Assembly: GCF_012489685.1 (NCBI RefSeq) | Contig: NC_080042.1 | Coordinates: 77,381,093-77,445,092, forward strand | Length of the DNA stretch: 64,000 nucleotides | Direction: 5' to 3' | Origin: Lotus japonicus | Taxonomy: Eukaryota; Streptophyta; Magnoliopsida; Fabales; Fabaceae | Shown: one piece after another, positions 11,735-24,198 of the stretch | Layout of the letters: each line of letters starts with the position of its first letter | Position numbering within the stretch: position 1 is the first letter of the stretch | Made by a program: the position numbers and the translations under genes | The notes under the pieces: generated by a model | Databases searched by the model: none | Told to the model about the DNA's origin: nothing | The model's input: only the letters and a program-made list of their open reading frames with translations

Positions 11735-12506
11735 TATATATTCAGAGCAAACATTTTCTAAATAAATTCACTGAATAAATTATACTCGCTCAATTACTAA
11801 ATTTCTCAACTAAATCTCTAAATAAAATCACTAAATAATTCACGATGTTAATTATAAGTTTAAAAACATTTTATAAATTAACTAAGCTAATTAGATTAGG
11901 TTTTATAAATAAACTAAGCTAATTATATTAAGTTTTATAAAAACATTTTATAAATTAAGTTTATAACTCTAAACAGACACCAAATACGGAACATTAAGTT
12001 TCATATCCAATACGGAACATTAAGTTTCATATTGAATACGGAATATTATGTTCCGTATCGAACCAGAACTCCATTAACGACATTGCATGATTGGAACTCG
12101 CCCCAAAGACCAATTTATACAATTTCAGCCAACCTAACATCTACTTAAGCATAAATCGACTATCCTAGGGTTGAAAGATTCCATAATTTCAAGTTAAATG
12201 GTGAATTCAAGTTGAAATCCAAACTTACTTACCTCTAGGTTCAATGCAATGAATGGGGAGAATGGGGTTGATGATGGAGACGATGGTACCCTGTCCAGAT
12301 GATGATTGAAGCAAGGAGAGCGTCGGTCTCGAAGATTGCAGAGCAAGGGTTGGGAAATGGGTTTGGAGCGCTGAAATGGGTTTTGAAAAAACCCCTGTCG
12401 ATTACATAGTAATATAATACGGAACTTTATATTCCGTATTGAATACGAAATTTAATATTCCGTATTCTTTTAAATGGGGGTTTTTCCGTAATTTCCCCAC
12501 TTTAAG
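11735..12506. repeat. Right subterminal region of the MULE with aatacgga motif clusters
   Basis: Upstream of the PMD gene in its own orientation, so its promoter should lie here. Motif clusters sit at 11981-12060 and 12416-12467, mirroring those at the left end. The stretch between them is AT-rich and shows no other supported feature. Confidence 0.6.
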
Positions 12507-12550
12507 TGGGGCGCGGAGCCCCATAGGGGGCCAAACCCAACTCCCCTCAA
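12507..12550 (-). repeat. MULE right terminal inverted repeat
   Basis: Reverse complement of the left end across gggagttgggtttgg and the GC-rich block; just inside is a palindrome, ccccactttaagtgggg. It ends ctcccctcaa, the last four bases having no counterpart at the left end. Confidence 0.85.
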
Positions 12551-12559
12551 TAAAAGCAG
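12551..12559. repeat. 9-bp target-site duplication, right copy
   Basis: Identical to 5449-5457 (taaaagcag). Confidence 0.85.
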
Positions 12560-15500
12560 CCAGCCAATCAATAAGAATAGTCACGGATCAAATGTACTTT
12601 TTGACTTGTATATCACTTGTTTATTTTTATTGGCTGGCGTTCATTAGTTTTTTTATCAAATATTAAGTTATGTAAGTTTTGAAGAACAAACAGCTTGTAC
12701 AAATAAAATAAAATGGATAAGAACAATCCATCTATAACTGGTTGAGACATTGCGTTAATCTAGGACTTATACATCGTAATGAATAAAATATGTATTGATA
12801 CTTTCACTTATATGAGCCGGTCAACTTATGTGTTGCTTCCAAGTTACAACTTCAATTCTTAACTCTATATTGGATTGTCCCTTTCAAAAGAAAAAAAAAA
12901 ACTCTACATTGTCTTTTCTTTTCGTACCTTTGCAACTATGGTATTCCTCCTAAATTTTTATTCTGTACCCTATTCTAATATCTTAGTTTATCCCGAGCAT
13001 TATATTTTTTTTAAGCAGGTACCTATCCGATGATGAGATATCTCATTAATCTATTGCTCCACCATCAGCACATTAAGAGGTTAAAACTGGTCAATAAGTT
13101 ATAAGAGTGTTTTTTGTTGGCAAGAATTTGAATTGAGGATAATTATATTCCTTAATCAACCCCTACTACTAAGTGCATTGATTGAGAACTAATCTCATAC
13201 TGTATATAGCTACCACATGTGAAAATACTTTAGCTAAAAAAACTGCATGAAATACAATATAGACAAAAAAAAAAAAGGAGAGAGTCATGAGTGGTTTCAT
13301 GCATGTGTAAGTTATGTCAAATGTGTTGAGTAGTTTGTTTTTTTCGCTTTTCATTGTGTCACTAAAAAATGCTTGTGGCCGGGTTAAATTATTTACACTG
13401 TTCACCTAGCTAGTTACTATATTTTACGATCAATCACGACCATTGAATAATTGATACGCGGTGGTAGCATCGACGGTGAAACGTAACCGGTGCGTCAACG
13501 GAATTTAGAAATGCATGTGGTGTTTGGAACTCGTGATTGGAAGAAATCGAAGGGTATGTTATTATGTTGTTCAAAAAAACGCATATTAATTACTTTACTG
13601 CTTTCCCCAAAACGACATCCATAAAAATTCAATTCACTCGATCTGCTAAACTGAAAAACAAAAAAGAAATTCTGAGATTTCATCAAGTGCAAGAAGGTGT
13701 AGCTAAAGCATTGTTCACAGCCACAGGATACTATTGCTAACATGCTTGCTATAGTTTTAACGGATAGGATTAGTGGATGTAAGGGAATAAATCTACGCGC
13801 AGGAACAGGGTATTATTCTCGGGTTGCGGTGTCTGACAAGAAAACGACAAATACGGGGTCGACGTTTCATTAAGACCGAGTTTACTCACTGCTCTCACTC
13901 ACCAACACAATTGTTGGGTGTAGACAGATAATATTATACCATTTGTGCCCTTCTGTTAAGTCCCTGTCTTTGATCTTTGCATTTTTCTATTTATTTCTTA
14001 CGGTCATTATCATCCTTGAAAAATTACAAATGAATGAATGTTGTATCTTGGTTGCATTTTCATTAGAGAATTTTTTTTAAGGTATTTCTACTGCCAATAG
14101 TTATGAGACTAATTCACTAGAGTCTCAGAGATTATAACATTAAGTAAATAGGTGTACCGCCAACAAGTCATCCTTCATACATACTACTGCATGCTTATAA
14201 AACTAAATACTTAAGGAATTTTAGTCTTTTGTTTTTAAGGATTGTGTTTGTATTTTGCAAAGATATTTTGAAATTTGAATGCCAGAATAATAAATGCAAG
14301 ACCAACATAAGCTTCTATGTAATTCATGCACAATTAAGAGTACTTAATTACATCGTATTGCTCAGGGCCAGCCCTGGGCATGTGCAAGCATGCCCACAGT
14401 CCAGGGCCTCCAAAAAAAAGGGGTCCAAAAAAAAAATCTCATTAAACTTTCCCCTAAAATAAAATTTAGTTATAATAATTAATGTTCAAGATACTATTAA
14501 TGAGTTGAACTAATCTAGTGGTTAATAATTGTATATGGTACTTTTATGTATCGGGTTTGAATCCCACCTTTTGACTTTTGACATGTTATTTGTTAATTAA
14601 GGTACATTTTTATTATTTGTCAAGGGCCTCCAAAATGTCGGGACCGACCCTACTAGTGTTGCTGTTGAGGAAACAAGAGATGGGAAAATGAACATTATTT
14701 TCCTTTTCCTTTTGATTTTGGTTAGAATTGTTATTGTTCTATGTGATTGTTTTAGTCGGTTATTAAATGTAAGTGTGTGCATATAAATAATATGTTTGTG
14801 GATAGAAGCTAGTATTGCAATGTAAGAACCTTTTTCAATTTTCAGAATCTTGTTGACATTTGGAGTGCTCAACCTCCTTGTAGATGCTTTCTGGGAGATA
14901 AAGGAATTGAGAAAAGGACAAACTATGGGTTAAAAATGTACATATGCTCCATGCACATGTTTTAAAGTATAACACAAGCTGGAATCAAGAGTTCAAGGTT
15001 TATCAAGTGGGATGGTCAAACTCCATGAATTTACACTCACGAGTAACACTCCTATATTTTGCCATCCAGTGAGCATTTGTTTGCTTGTAGCCAAGGTTTG
15101 TACCCTGCAAGAAAATCAAATGACTTGTCTCACCTTACTTGCCATGTTCATTGAATGAAACTCCACCTATTTTTGTTGGGTTCAACTCTAGTTTACAACA
15201 AGTGTCTACGCCATTTAGTTCATGGAATAATGAAACTCGACATAAACTTCAGATGAAATTAGTGCAAATGTGCAATGTTTCCAATTAAATAAATGTGATT
15301 AGTGTCTTACTTAAAAAAAATAGAGTAGAAATCAATGCAATAATGATAAACCTCAAAGGGATATCAATGTAATTTGCCCATATTACAACCATATTAGAAT
15401 GAGGTTGTTGTGCAAATATCTTTTTCCATACACAAAATGGACAAGAGAAATTTTGAGTGACAAGTTTGACCAAATCTTTAATGTTTATTCCGATTAAAAT

Positions 15501-16500
15501 GACAAATCACAACATCTTTCAAGATTTTAATTATATTCATAAATAATTGCTCCCAATATCCCTCATTATAATTTATTTTTTTTGAGTTTTTTTTATCCCG
15601 TAATATAAGACACTTTATATTTTTATATGAAATATTAATTAATTTTTTTTTCATGTTTACCATCATATTTAATACCAACATTCAAAGAATTTTCATGTTG
15701 TTAAAAAATTTGTCTGATTTCCAAGACCATTATCATTTAAAGATAGTGAAATATTAATACGGAAGGAGAATTTCATTTGAAAGTAATTTGAGAAAGTTTT
15801 TTTTTTAAAGCGGGTACCTCCTATCATATTAATAAGAACCAAGTGAAATATTTTTTTTTGAAATACCAAATGAAATATTTACTTTTAGACAAGAATGCTC
15901 TTATATAATTAAACTTTTTCTCTCTTGACTTTTCTAAACATTAATGATGCATTAAAATTTAAAAAAGCGAGTTAAGAACAATTTTGAAAGGTCAATATCA
16001 ATTGATAACAAATTTAATATACTTAACTACATACTCCTATTTCCTAAACTTTGTAAATTAATTTTTTGATTCTTATAAATATGACCTTATGTAAATAGAC
16101 CATATGTAGGACGTATTGTTACTAACTAATTTTAACTGCTTTTATTAATTCTGTATAATTAGATAAAAATGAGTTTATAAAGTATACATGATTTATGGAT
16201 AGTGATTGAATGAAGAGGGGAAGCAGAGAGAGTGTGTAGTGACATATCTGGGCCTGGGGAGCAAGCTAGCAAAGGTTGTTGGCAAATTAAGAAAAAGCAG
16301 AAGCAACCAAACAACTGTCCGTTACGGTGGCTTGGAACACATGATTTTGCCTATTCAAAAAGGTAACGCTATTATCAACACAGCACACCACATGAGTAGC
16401 TAGTAACCTCCTTCACCTTCATTCAAAAAGTTAAAGGTACCACCACAGTGAGTAGTGTAGTGGGTCATGAGGTAGTAAAAACTCACATTCAATGGAATGA
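12560..16500. other. Gene-poor intergenic region
   Basis: AT-rich DNA with scattered homopolymers and only short non-persuasive reading frames. A possible small DNA transposon remnant lies at 14364-14650. From about 16200 base composition shifts toward the promoter and leader of the downstream PAT gene. Confidence 0.5.
14364..14650. mobile_element. Possible non-autonomous hAT-like fragment
   Basis: Begins agggccagccctgggc and ends gggaccgaccct, a short imperfect inverted pair. The segment gggcctccaaaa occurs near both ends. No exact 8-bp duplication was found, so the assignment is weak. Confidence 0.3.
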
Positions 16501-16511
16501 ATGGAGTGAAT

Positions 16512-16564
16512 AGAGAGAGAGAGAGAGAGAGAGAAACACCACACACACACACACACACACACAC
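16512..16564. repeat. Compound (GA)n-(CA)n microsatellite in PAT 5' region
   Basis: About eleven GA units followed after aacacc by about eleven CA units. It lies about 365 bp upstream of the PAT start codon, probably in the promoter or leader. It is outside the duplicated block, so the second PAT copy lacks it. Confidence 0.9.
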
Positions 16565-16838
16565 TCTTCACACCACACCACTCAGTCATAGATCTCCATT
16601 CTCTGTTGTCAAAGTTAAAAAGCCAATCCATTCATTCATTCCCATTTCTTTAACATCTTCCATGAATTCAAGCTTTGTCTCTCACTGAACCAGACAAATC
16701 TTCTCATTCTCATCACCCCATCCTCTCCCTGTTACATCTCTTTCTGCCAGCTCTTCCTGCTAACAACATGTCATTGCAACCCACCTCCTTTTTCTGGTCC
16801 CGGAGTACTAAAAACCCCTGCTTTTTTCATCCCTTCCA

Positions 16839-19800
16839 TTGAAACCAATTCTTCAGCTACACCCATTTCTTCTTACTTCTTCTGCTTTCTGTTTTCTTCA
16901 TCCTTTGCCTCTGCAGTCATCCTGAAAGATGAGGAAGAATGGATGGCAGCTACCTTACCATCCACTTCAGGTCGGTGTAAAGTTTCAATTTTTTATTTTT
17001 TTTTTCCAGATTTTTTTTGTGGGGGTTTGACATTTTGAGGACTGTTTGTTGCTGTGAAGGTGGTGGCCATTGCTGTATTTCTGGCTCTAGGGTTTGCCTT
17101 CTATGTGTTCTTTGCTCCTTTTGTTGGGAAGAAGGTGTATCAGTACATTGCTATGGGCCTCTACACACCCCTGGTAACCCAAATTTTGAGCTTTCTCTGC
17201 ATTTTTATGTTCATTTTACTGAATTTAAAGTTGGTTGGGGAAAAGGGTTATGAGATCTGTGAATGTTGCTTTCTGATTCATGTTTTTTGGTTATGTATGT
17301 CTCTATTCCTTTTCTTCAATTTGAGCTTCTTCTCCTTCTTTATTCATCTTGTTTTGTTAGATTGTAGATTGATTTCAATTTGGAATGTGTGTATGGGGCT
17401 TTTTCTGTACCTGATGAGAGGCTATTTGGTATCTTGTTATGTATACTGGTTAAATAAATTATCCTCTCTCCAATTATTTAATTAATTTTTTAGCATCTTT
17501 TGAGAAATAGCCATAGGAGATATGTAAACTAGAAATCAAGGCTTTAAACTATACTGGCATTGGAATTTAATGCCAACTCAGGCACATGTATGTTTGTTGG
17601 AAATACTAGATTCAAACAAATTTGAGTTTTTGAAATCCAAGGCAACACAGTTATTCTCATCATATTCTAATATTCCTTTTTTGACCTTCTTGATAATGCT
17701 GGCATCCCCCACCCACTTTGAACGGGTATCTACTAATATTCGAATTATCATGCATGTAGTGTGAGGAATTTGTTGAAACCAGGTTACCTTAATTAAAGGT
17801 TCCTCGAATGTGGCTTTAGAGTGTTACATTAAATCATGCAATAGCTTCATCATTCTGCTTAAATATACTATCTGTCAGTTTCCGAGTATGGGTGAAATTC
17901 ACTATTCAGTACTAAGTTGACTTCCTGGTATCTGCAGTTGTAGAACTAATGACACATCCAAATATGAAGGATGATATGCTTTTGGTATCTATGAACTGAT
18001 TCTGATATGTCTTATGGCTGTTTGCATTTTTTGTTCCACTTGCTGTAGATGGCACCTTACTAGGGCTTCTATGTCCTTGTGTGTGTGAATCAATATTATT
18101 ATCTGGTTTTTAATGTGCTTGTAATAGCAAGGTTAGGAAATAACATACACATGCACATTTCATCAATATGATGAGTTTGTAATAAAATTTCATTTTGAAA
18201 TCAAACTAGTGTAGACTTGTAAAAGAAGGGACATAACTATCTTTGTTTTAAACTGCATGAAGGATATTGTCTTGTTATAGTAACATCTCACCTCTTGCCA
18301 GATTACCTGTGTCTTTGGACTGTACATTTGGTGTGCAGCAGCTGATCCAGCAGATTCAGGGGTTTTTAAGTCCAAAAAGTACCTTAAAATTCCGGATAGC
18401 AAAAAGCTGGGTGGGCTGAAGGATTCTAAACTTGGAGCGGATTCGACTTCATCAATGCATGATGGAAATGCTTCAACAGTTGGACCAAAATCTGTGGATA
18501 AGGAAGCATTGGGAACAGAAGCAAGTTTTAAAGATGTTGCTATTTCAATAGAGAAGAAAAGTGCATCATCACCTTTACTATTAGTTTGCTCTCCTTGCGC
18601 TTATATCTGCTCCTGCTCTAGTTCAAGTGAAGAATCTTCTGATAAACAAACAAGTGAAGATGGCATGTTCTATTGCAGTTTGTGTGAAGTTGAGGTACGC
18701 TGAAGAGTTTTGAGTAAAAGCCTTTGTTCCTTGAAGAATATTGTAGCAGTTCATCCTCTATTATCGTGGAACAGAGTCTTGCACGCATAACACAGATATA
18801 CTATTTGTGCATTCCTTGATCTAATACTTGACAATATTACCAATTCTGTTAAAATCTTGCTTCTCCAAATGATTGTATTCTGGCATTAGATGGATGCTGA
18901 GGTTTCTTTTGTCAAAATTGATAATAAAAGAAGTTAAATATCTTGTTGGAATAATGGTGTTGCAGGTATTCAAGTACAGCAAGCACTGTAGAGTTTGTGA
19001 CAAGTGTGTTGATCGCTTTGATCATCACTGCAGGGTATGACTATCTGATTTCTCTCTTCCTTGCTTATAAGTTGATGCATTCTGAAAAAATGTTACTTCT
19101 TGGATTTTTCAGTGGCTTAACAACTGTATTGGAAAAAAGAACTACCGACAGTTTTTCACCCTCATGGTTGCTGCTCTCCTCTTGGTAAGCACGATTGTTC
19201 ACTTATGCCTTGCTTATCATTGAGATGTTCAAACCTACTAGTATTATCATAATAAAACCTCTGCCACCTGTACAAATCCTACCCTACAATTCAAATGTTA
19301 TTATGCCCCAGATAACTGGCATTTTGAGATCCGCCATTCTCAACACCATTCCCTCATTCTATTCAGGAGCTTACTTTAGTCCCCCATCACACTGGAACTT
19401 TAATAGGAGATGAGATTTTTGTAAACAAATAGTGGTTTATACTTGTAGAGAATTTAAGGGGTAGTTGAACATGGAGTATATATGGTTTTATATATGCTCT
19501 CCAAACTAAGGAATGCCCTTAAGGAGTATATTTGGTTCCCCAGTTGCCCTAGTTTTCTAGTCATACACTTGATATTCTCCCAACCAAATGTCAAAAGTTG
19601 AGCTGTCCTAAGCCCAACTTACTTCTTGTTGGAAGCAACATGCTGGAACCTAAAGAAAACCCCTGAGTTAGCATTTTTAATTTCCTAGTTATTTTCATTT
19701 TGATTAACTATTGACAGGTATATACATGGTTTGTGCTCCTTGGGCTTGAGATTGCAGCTTATTCTTCAATGGTTGACTGGAATACTTGTGCTCATCTGCT

Positions 19801-22800
19801 GTTTTATTAAGAGGAAGCAATTTTCGGTGGATGTTTCGTCCAAGTTGGGAAGCAGTTTCACACTGGCACCCTTTGTTATTGTGGTGGTGAGCATTCTGCT
19901 TACATTCTTGGGGTATATAATGTGGTTACTGGACTGCTTTATTGGTTATTCATACATCTTATGCACACTTAATATTTGTTCTTTTGCTCTTTGTTTAGTT
20001 GTTATGAATTCTTTCTTCCCTGTTCATTTATGCAATAAGTGTATATGGTAAATCAGATTTTATAAAAATCATTATTGCTGTTATTCTTATGCTAGGTGAA
20101 TTTTTCTTTTCACAGGCAGTCTGCACCATTTTAGCTATGCTTGCTACCTTACCTCTTGCTCAACTTTTCTTCTTTCATATTCTTCTCATAAAAAAGGTAC
20201 GTTTGGCAGCTGATCTGTGCCAGAAATTTTACTTCCATACCAATTTCATTGTAAAAGCGTCTTATATAATTATTCATATAAGGCAGAACTTATTTGTTCT
20301 TCTCCCTAATCTCTGTTTGCTTGAAAAGTAAAATATTGATAGGCATGCTGGGTTTAATTTGATGGTTGAATATATAGACCCCTTTGCTTCAGACTGCATT
20401 ACAAGTTTTGTTTAAGAAATGACAATGTTAGTGCTAAATATTATGTTTATTGGGGAGTGACTCAGGGAATCACCACATACGATTACATCATAGCTTTGAG
20501 GGAGCAGGAACAGGAGCAGCAAGGAGTTGGAGGTCAGCAGAGTCCCCAAATGTCGCCTGTTAGCTCACTTACTGGATTGAGTAGTGCAAGCTCCTTTACT
20601 ACTTTCCGCCGCGGTGCATGGTGTACACCACCACGTCTGTTCCTTGAAGATCAGGTAACTTTTTATCAAATCAGTCCTGCTTAATTTATTAATTTTCAAT
20701 TTCTGTATTTTACAGTGGGACCTCTGCATGAAATAAGTTCTGATGTGATTTCCTATCTTAAGCACTGGCACATGTGCATGTGTTTGAGATGAAGCACATG
20801 AACAAAATAAAATAAATGAAGGACTTAGTTATTGAAAGTTATTGCCAAAAAAAAACAAAATTGACAAAGACAGTGATGGAGGGAAATGATTAAGACATTC
20901 TTAGTTGAAAACCAGGTTTTCTTGATGTTGTTTGAAAACCAAGTTTTCTCATGCTTTGGTGTATCAAGTATCAAGTATCAAATGACTTCAGAAGTATATT
21001 TTAGCTTTCTGGATAAAATGTGATTGTTTGTGTTATGCAGTTTGATGTAGTGCCCCCAGAAACAGCATCTGTAAGTTCACTTGGAAAGAAGTCTATCAGA
21101 GAAGAACCAGTTAAGAAAAAGAATCCTGCAGCAGTCAAAATTAGTCCATGGGCATTGGCACGGTTAAATGCAGAAGAAGTTTCCAAGGCTGCTGCAGAAG
21201 CAAGGAAAAAGTCGAAGATTCTGCAGCCTGTGGTAAGACAGAATGAGCCTTTCAGGCTAGAAGCAGATCACAACTCCGGCAGCAGTGGGCGTCGAATGGC
21301 CCCCAGGATTGATAACAGAAGGCGGCCAGGTAAACGGGCTCGCATGCCAGCTGACTTACCTACGGAGGCCCTGACAAGGTTTTCTGCCAGTAATATGAAT
21401 AAAGGCTTCAGTGGAACATCTAGTTTAGCATCTCTCCAGCTTGAAACACAGGGTGGATTTCAAACAAGTCAAGCAGTGTCAAGCTCAGCTGGGATTGTTG
21501 CTTCTTCTCCTGAAAGCAGTTTAGACTCGCCTGATATTCACCCATTTCGCGTGTCTTCAACCGTAGCTGAAGAAGCAAGACGGCTTGGAGGTCTTTCTGC
21601 TGCTGCTGGTGCTGCAACACTGAAGGAATTCCCACTGTCAAGGTCAACAAGTGATGGGTATGAGGCCTCTGGTGGGGAAGATAGTGACCAGGTTCCCACA
21701 AGGATTGTTCAGAGATCAACAAATTGGTCTAATCTTCTTTTCAGTGCTGATCAGGATGACAGAACTTATGAGCCAAACTCATCATCTAGCCTGGCTCAGC
21801 ATAGAAAGTGGTGACTGATTTGGGTGTGAATTAGACAACCAGCTATGAGATTATTTGATGGGAATTGTTCATTCTTTGAGATTTGAACCCAAAGGTAATT
21901 CAACATCCCCTTAACCCTTACCTTCCTGAGGTTGAAGTTGATGGTCCTCAAAAGTTTTGGAGGCAGGTTCAGTGGGAAACCATGTACAAAAGTTTTAGGT
22001 CACAGTAACTGATGATGAGCCTGACCTTCCTATATTGTTTTGTGCATCTTTTCCTAATGAAATTTTAATCAAGTCTTTATGGATCATATATGCTTAATAT
22101 CCAAATTGTTTGCAACTTTGAAGAATATACAGGTGCCTATCTTATGGTCACACCTGGCTCGGAACCACAAACTCTTAGTGTTTTATCCGACCTAGAGACC
22201 CAACCATAATTTAGTTTGCATCATTATTACAACATTTTCATGTTCACTCAAATTCAATCAGTAAAACAGGACTGTAAACAATAATCTAAAACTCAGCAAC
22301 ACAATTGGGTAATCAATCTTAACATAATCAAGTAAAGGTTACATGTAATTGAAAAAGATCATGCGAAAATTGGAGAGACTAGTTAAATTAATTTTAAAAA
22401 ATATTACGTAGTTTTTTCTGAGAGGTAATTTCATATATTATTCATTATTTATCTTAATTTTATTATGTCAACCTCAAACACAAAATATGATAAAAGTCTA
22501 TGTTGCTCCTATCTTATCTTTATACAACTCTCTTATTTTAGCAAATTTTTATCCTTATTTTGACCACTAAATGAACTATTAATATCATGTTCTTAATATC
22601 TTGTCTTGTCTTTATCATTTCCACCTCACAAACACTTATTTTATCATTCCTCATTCCTCATTTTATCCCGTCCTTATCTAAAATATTAATGCTTCAAAAT
22701 TTCACACTCATTAAAAGAGACTTGTTCTTTTACTTGTCTACTTCGTTGGTTATACAGCTCTTCACTTATGACTTTCTCAATTCAGGGTATACATGTTAAC
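16839..22800 (+). repeat. Segmental duplication, copy A (PAT block)
   Basis: Nearly collinear with 38395-44404, introns and 3' flank included. Similarity begins at ttgaaaccaatt, about 90 bp before the start codon, and ends at gggtatacatgttaac. In exon 9 I count about nine substitutions in 774 bp by eye, so the duplication is recent. Confidence 0.9.
16929..21814 (+). CDS. DHHC-type protein S-acyltransferase (PAT19-22 clade-like)
   Basis: Nine exons with GT-AG introns join in frame: 16929-16970, 17060-17173, 18302-18694, 18966-19034, 19113-19184, 19758-19886, 20116-20196, 20466-20654 and 21041-21814, giving 620 residues. The start MRKNGWQLPYHPLQ is typical of this plant subfamily. Two membrane segments occur at about 14-36 and 47-68. 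A long soluble loop follows, then the Cys-rich domain with catalytic DHHC at residues 202-205 and WLNNCIGKKNYRQFF. Two more membrane segments lie at about 217-250 and 266-298, with TTYDYI after the last. The C-terminal 250 residues are soluble, Ser-rich and basic, with RRRPGKRAR. These enzymes palmitoylate Cys of membrane-associated proteins at endomembranes or plasma membrane. The exon 6 acceptor was set to give LILQWLTG; an upstream acceptor would hit a stop. Confidence 0.93.
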
Positions 22801-22834
22801 CCGTGCGATTATCTACGATTTTACTACATAACAG
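21815..22834. other. PAT 3' UTR and downstream spacer
   Basis: The first few hundred bases are probably 3' UTR, with aatgaaat near 22057 as a weak polyadenylation context. The rest is AT-rich spacer shared with the second copy until about 22800. Confidence 0.5.
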
Positions 22835-23029
22835 GATCTTAATGAAGAGTTTGTTGCTGCTGCGAGTGACGATGTTGTTGATCTGGTGACAAACAATGTT
22901 GTTGATCCTAACATAGAAAAAGAAGAAGTACCCCCATGCAAGCGGAGCACTCACTCGGAGAATGAAGGAGTTGGTTCAACTAATAACAAGAAGAAGCTGA
23001 TCAAGAAGATTAAGAAGAAGAAGAATTGA
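22835..23029 (+). pseudogene. Orphan Lys-rich C-terminal exon
   Basis: After a plausible acceptor (acataacag) a frame of 64 codons runs to TGA: DLNEEFVAAASDDVV..., EKEEVPPCKRS, and a basic end KKKLIKKIKKKKN. The acidic-then-basic composition resembles the C-terminus of a nuclear or nucleolar protein. No upstream exon of the same gene is visible. It begins about 35 bp after copy A of the PAT duplication ends and is absent after copy B, so it was probably brought in by a rearrangement or a mobile element. Family not identified. Confidence 0.45.
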
Positions 23030-23087
23030 CAAATCATATTTTGGATGTTAATTTTATGTATTGAACTTTTCATGTTCCTTTTTTTAG

Positions 23088-23188
23088 GCGTTATGTTTGT
23101 TTTTTAAGTATTTCATGTTTTCATGTATTTGGCTTAAGCGTTATGTTTGTTGTTTAAGTATTTCATGTTTTCATGTATTTGGCTTATG
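23088..23188. repeat. Two-copy tandem repeat, about 51 bp
   Basis: Units start gcgttatgtttgtt and end catgtatttggctta. The copies differ by one T/G change and a one-base length difference. Confidence 0.85.
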
Positions 23189-23680
23189 TTTTTTATGAAG
23201 AACTTAATATGTTATTTTAATTTAAGATGTTTAAATTTTCGTGCAAATTTAAAGGATCATTTTGGTTTAAAAATGAAGCTTTCACATTTCTATCTAAATA
23301 AATCAAATTCAATTTAGAAATTGTAGTTAAAAATTGAAAAATCAATGTTTTATCTAACTAAAGAAATTTGAACTTAGTCATCCAATCATAGGAAATGTGA
23401 AATGATTAAAATAACTCGGCCAAAAACTAGAAGCATAAAATGGAGGTGCAATGAGTTCAATCAACCGTTTTTTATCACTACGATCATCACCGGTTTGGAC
23501 ATACAAAGTTTTCTTTTTTTTGAAACTACATACGGAGTTAATTTACATTAACTTTATTATGAAATTATATTTTCAATGTTTAAAAGAATCATTATAATTT
23601 TTTTTACTTAAGTAATGATTATTTTTTCAAGGTAATAAATAATTTCATTTATATAAAGATAATACTAGCCGGAGTTTCTT
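23189..23680. other. AT-rich spacer
   Basis: No supported gene or repeat structure. Confidence 0.5.
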
Positions 23681-23689
23681 GGTACCCCG

Positions 23690-24198
23690 CCGCTCCTCCT
23701 CCTCCTCCTCCGGCCGCTCCTTCTCTTCCTCCTCCATCTTCCAAAGTAAGCTCCCTTTGTCTCTTTGTTCTTCTGCTACACCACTTCCGGATGACCTCAT
23801 TGAGCACATCATATGCACTCTCCCCATGAAAAGTGAAAACACTGGTGCGATTCCGATGTGAGAGAAAGCCTGACAGTTTGGCGGCGTTGAGAGACTGTTT
23901 GAGTCTACTTTCTATCGATAAAGAGGTTATTGATGTATGGCTCATGAAGGAGTACGGAAACAAAAATTCATGGACCAAACTATTTACGGTTTCGACGGAA
24001 CTATTCAGCTTTCACATGAAACGGTATGCGCTTTATATTTCTGAGGAGGATCAGCTGCTGGTGACGTCCGGTCAAGAGTTTTCTCTCTACAATTCCAGAG
24101 ACAACACATCGCAAAGGCTCCAAATTCCGAATAGGCCTATACTCTTGGAGTCAGTGGTCTATGTAGAGAGTTTGTTATCACCTGGCCTTGATGATTAG
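23690..24198 (+). pseudogene. F-box/FBA pseudogene with internal deletion
   Basis: A Pro-rich lead is followed by an F-box start, PLPDDLIEHIICTLPMKS. Three or four codons later the frame shifts into LVRFRCERKP. The sequence then jumps straight to the C-terminal FBA region (LRDCLSLLS, DVWLMKEYGN, SWTKLFTVSTELF, YVESLLSPGLDD). Intact paralogues in this window have about 200 residues between those points, so the middle was deleted. The 3' flank to about 24800 is similar to that of the intact F-box gene at 45803. Non-functional as an F-box receptor. Confidence 0.85.

Larger units (their letters stand above)
5458..12550. mobile_element. 7.1-kb MULE with transposase-OTU gene and PMD gene
   Basis: The element is bounded by the perfect 9-bp duplication taaaagcag and by inverted termini. 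The left end is gggagttgggtttgg then ccccctatggggctccgcgc; the right end carries the reverse complement. The right terminus has four extra bases (tcaa) outside the shared TIR. Inside are a plus-strand FAR1/MURA-type transposase with an OTU domain and a convergent minus-strand plant mobile domain gene. Arrays of a ttccgtatt/aatacggaa motif lie just inside both ends. The perfect target duplication suggests a fairly recent insertion. The transposase appears broken, so current autonomy is doubtful. Confidence 0.88.

Noticed and set aside
17054..17485. 143-codon frame running from PAT exon 2 into intron 2
   Set aside because: Only the first part is exon 2; the rest is T-rich intron that reads as hydrophobic residues.
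19731..19757. Earlier acceptor (ttgacag at about 19718) for PAT exon 6
   Set aside because: That reading ends in TAA after a few dozen codons; the acceptor at 19757 gives a continuous, family-like membrane segment.
20565..20771. Minus-strand frame over PAT exon 8
   Set aside because: Shadow of the plus-strand exon; no domain of its own.
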